Shown piece by piece: positions 60,292-64,000 of a stretch of DNA of 64,000 nt (position 1 is its first letter; each line of letters opens with the position of its first letter). The notes under the pieces were generated by a model. That model worked only from the letters and a program-made list of their open reading frames with translations. It made no database searches and had not been told where the DNA came from. The position numbers were made by a program, and so were the translations under genes. Source of the DNA: Parapristionchus giblindavisi (Eukaryota > Nematoda > Chromadorea > Rhabditida > Diplogasteridae); contig CALSFV010000220.1 of assembly GCA_943737045.1 (NCBI GenBank), positions 558,001 through 622,000 on the forward strand. Reading direction: 5' to 3'.

Positions 60292-63200
60292 TCCCTGACG
60301 AAATAATGATGAGTGCTGAAACAAAAATTTACTTTTAACTGCTCGAACTGAAAACGAAGAAAATCCCCAAATAAATAGACTACATTAGTCTATAACCAGA
60401 AAAAGGGCAGAAAATACGGAGAATAAAAGGATGGCGAGATGAGAGGAAGGGTGAATTTTTGAGTTGTCAGGTCGACCAGAAAAGACTCAGTAGTCAGACA
60501 GAAAGAAAACAGACACTAAATCGATGATCGATGACCAACAAATATAGAAACTTATTGTCAAAAAATACTATTGATCCACGAAGTTCTTCTGGTCTTTTGA
60601 CAGATTCCGAATGCTTTCTTTACAGTAGCCCACAGTTTATTTACAGTTAAATCTACAGTCGCGCGCTCTATTATGTTCGTGCTGGGTATCAAGACTTATA
60701 CAAAATATAGTAGAGATTAAAATATATTTATAAATGCTAGTAAAATAGTAGAAAGAGGAGAACAAATTGTTCTGAACAATGAGTAGAATGTAAGAGGAAA
60801 CTAGAGAAGAAGAGTCAAAAAGGACTCTGATGCTTCACTCTCCCTCTCAATTCCTTTCTTCCTCTCCCCCTCCAACTCTCTCCCTCTCCCTGGTCTCAAA
60901 CGATTGGAAGGCAGATAACACAAGTGGCACTGAGGAACGACAAAAGTGGAAAAATGCATGAATGCCGCATCTCAAAATTCGTCTGCTCTTCCCACGATGA
61001 GAGGGGAAGGATTATACCCCCTTCAATAGACAAGAAAGGATAGAAATCTAAATGATGCTAAATATAGTAAGTCAACAGTGTCGTTTTATACTTATGAGCA
61101 ATATTACCCCGACCATTATTAGCGACGTACGACCAATTTAAGCATGAACACCAACAATAAAATCGCTAATACCATGTATTAACTAGGTCAGAGCTATTAT
61201 TCAATAAATACGAGATTATGTAGTAAACTGAGTGGCATGATAATAATATTAAATAATGTCATCAGGAGATATTTGGTACATAGTGTACTCATAAGGAGGA
61301 ATCCCTTCAAGAGAAGAGAAGAAGATGATGATGTTGGACTCGTCTAGGAAGATACAACGAGGATTCATTGATATAAAGAACGGACTGACCATAAAATAGA
61401 CCACGTTCATACATCGGAATAGTGTTAAGAAGAAGAATACGACGAAGAAGTAGGATCAGGAGTCTAGCATCTCTTTTCAGTCTTGGTTTGGACCCGTTGA
61501 TTCGCCCTCCTTCTTCTTCCTCTAGATTCATCCCTGATACCACTGCGAAACACGCAAGGGATGAACTTGTAGCTCTCACTCCTCTCCAGTCCTATATTTC
61601 TATATCTTTCATTCCCTATAAATCGAAACATCATCAACCCCCCTCTCCTTTGTCTCACCTTACATTATATACATCTTACAATTACTCCACTATCATTAGC
61701 CTGTATCAATTCCTTGCATCCTTCAATATTCCCTTCTTTATCTAACACACTCTCCAAGGGCGAAAAAAATGAAGTAGAGATGATGTCAAAGCTATGAACC
61801 CAATATCAGGACACAGATCATAAAGTCGGCCGGATCCCGGAATCAGAACCGGAATAAGTGACGATTACACGCAATGATTATCATTATTCTCGAATAGGAT
61901 TAGCAACGGTTGAATTATCAGAGAGGAAGAGGAAGAGGAGAAACGCAATTGATTCAATGAATTTACTGTACTGCTTATTGGCCAGTCAGTGGGATATGTC
62001 TCCAAGATCTCAACTTTTAATAACTGATCAAGGACTCATTTAAGAACACGTGGACATGAATCAGGAGACGGGGATATACTATCTTGTTGTACTATGTTTT
62101 GTAGAAAGTACGGAAAAAGATATGGCGCGTCAACAGATCTGTTAGGAAATATTTAAGAGAAATATCCACAACGGGGGAGGGGATCAAAATAATAAAGCGA
62201 TGGATTTGCTATATAAAAATGCCAACGGTAGAGAAGACAAAGGCCAAATATAGCATACTTATGAAATGAAAATACTATAAATGCTATTGTCCTTTGCTTG
62301 CAGAAATAGTGAAATGAAGATGGATAGAATTTATTGAATAGATAGATCTTCATGTTGAAAAGAAAGGATCGATTTGAAATATAGGATATTAATTTACACA
62401 TAGTGAAAAAAGAATGTTCGATCTCTACTCTATCAAAAATACAATGAGCGAATAGAACAGTGAAAAAAGGAGCCTCAATAGAGTAAGTTCCGTAAAAATT
62501 CTAAATTTTAAATAAAGACAACAGAAGAACAACAAATGGTAAGAGGATGATAATACTCTTTTAGTGGGTCAAGAATTCTATTGGTGGAAACCGATTGCCA
62601 AATTTAAGGGGCAGGACCGAAATTAAATATGAGGAAGAATTCTCGTGATATGTTTCAGAGAGATTAGTGGAGAAGGAGAGACGAGATGAGTGTAAAGGAA
62701 TTGAAGATGATAGAGATGGAGGAAGGAGGGAGGAAGAGGAGAGGGAGAGGGAGAGAGGTGCAAGAGAAAAGCAGAGGTAGAGAGAGCGAAAGAGAAAGAG
62801 AGAGGGAGAGACGGAGGTACCACTAGTAGAGTGCAAGCAAGAGAGGATAAAGAGACCAAGAGAGAAAGGTGAGGATAAAGAGTCGAGGAAGAATTGAGAT
62901 TCGCTTCAATCAAAAAACGTTCCATTACGAAGACCTATTGATTGAAAGCAGGAAAATTGCCTGGTCCTTAGAAACTTGCAATCGTATCTGGTGTCCGACA
63001 AGATGAGCCAGAAATAAGATGCGCAACTATGAGGTTCTTGAACAAAAATTACGTGAAAGATTCGAACACTGAATGTTGGAGTTAAAGCTGACTAAAGTTT
63101 TCAAAGAAAATAAGCGTTTGAATAAATTCGCCCAAAATTGTGCAAGCCTTTTTCGAGATGATGAGAAAGATAGTGAGAGTATGGGAGAGTGAAAACGGCA

Positions 63201-64000
63201 GGCAGCACGGGCATAAGAGGAGCGGGAGAGGAAAGGAGGGAGCGAGAAGGGGTTGGAAGAAGAAGGAGAGAAGACCCATTGAGATGCTTTTGCCATCATC
63301 TGGCATATGGACCAAGATTCGGAAGGAGGGGAAGAAGAAGAAGAGGAGGAGGAAGAGACAGAGAAGATGAAGGATAGGAAGAAGACCCCTCAAGACCTTT
63401 GAAATGGATATAGATATATCCCTATATATGAATGAGAGAAATGAAGATACCGATGAAGATATCGAAAAAGTTACCACGAATGACAAAATAATATTATTAC
63501 AGAATACTCGAAAAGCGTTAAAACGCGTATAGTAGGGTACGGTACGGTACGATGTACGGTGAGATGTGGTTTTCAGAAATGAAGGAGCGTAAAGATTCTT
63601 TGGCTTAAAATTATTGAACAAACTAAAGAATTTATCCAGTTGATGCAACATATCAAAACAAAAAGGGAATGTAGGCACACGTTTTGACATTAGTTATATG
63701 AATACCAAAACAATGTTCTCCTGCGCTATGACTACACTCTTTCATTTACTTTATTATCTATTGGCTTATCCATGAGGTAGAACATCAAAAATGATATTGT
63801 ATGTCAGCGATAGAATTTATTCTTCTTTTAAAAGTTTGAGGATAAAAAGGGGTACGTATATATTCACTCATCATATGAGGATATCTTCGTCTGTGCTTAT
63901 TCTCGTTTTTCCCTTCTACCCTCTCCATATCTCTCTCGCGCTTCCGAAATCCGCCTACTCTCCCCCACTCCCCAAATCCTTCTCCATCTATCCATCCCTC

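Larger units (their letters stand above)
54854..64000. other. Upstream region without a confident gene
   Basis: About 9 kb, strongly purine-rich on the plus strand in places (57000-57100, 58620-58670, 59700-59860, 62660-62820, 63160-63370). Two miniature elements are listed separately. It probably holds the distal ldb-1 promoter and missing 5' exon or exons. Long minus-strand frames in the purine-rich parts are low-complexity artefacts. Confidence 0.5.

Noticed and set aside
61422..61745. 107-codon plus-strand frame
   Set aside because: Biased Arg/Ser/Pro composition in purine/pyrimidine-rich DNA; no supporting features.
63082..63690. 202-codon minus-strand frame
   Set aside because: Runs through purine-rich low-complexity DNA and translates to Leu/Phe/Ser-rich sequence; no splice or domain support.

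Overview
This is eukaryotic nuclear DNA, almost certainly from a nematode. Genes are split into many short exons (48-220 bp) with GT-AG introns ending in TTTCAG-like acceptors. A LIM-domain-binding protein gene, a rhodopsin-like receptor of the nematode kind and a Tc1-type transposon end are all present. Many very short exons with fairly long introns resemble diplogastrids such as Pristionchus more than Caenorhabditis, but that is inference. No operon-like bacterial organisation, rRNA, CRISPR array or viral genome is seen.

Layout. (1) 1-3706: intergenic DNA, pyrimidine-rich in places, nothing recognisable. (2) 3707-11748, plus strand: an 11-exon seven-transmembrane receptor of about 425 aa; its ninth intron carries an inverted-repeat element (10424-10815). 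(3) 11749-13499: short convergent intergenic region. (4) 13500-24418, minus strand: a 28-exon ubiquitin-specific protease of about 1016 aa with clear Cys and His boxes; its second intron holds a folded-back Tc1-like element (21690-23135). (5) 24419-28399: intergenic, upstream of the protease and downstream of ldb-1. (6) 28400-54853 or beyond, minus strand: ldb-1, the LIM-domain-binding (LDB/CLIM/NLI/Chip) adaptor. A compact 11-exon core (28400-34270) can be joined in phase either to a nearby alternative first exon (35856-36190) or to a string of Met/Pro-rich exons (45331-54853). (7) 46684-54325: inside an ldb-1 intron, six copies of a ~1 kb tandem repeat, the first interrupted by a 1.57 kb inverted-repeat element whose empty site is preserved in the other copies. 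(8) 54854-64000: no confident gene; purine-rich DNA with a hAT-like miniature element and another inverted-repeat element, possibly holding the ldb-1 distal promoter.

The three genes have no evident shared pathway: a membrane receptor, a deubiquitinase and a nuclear transcription cofactor. Exon models were read by eye, using splice sites and reading-frame phase. All three chains stay in phase from exon to exon except at one protease junction (17087-16907). The most interesting material is the mobile and repeat DNA, especially the tandem array with its datable insertion, and the ldb-1 alternative 5' ends. I found no convincing wholly new biological system.
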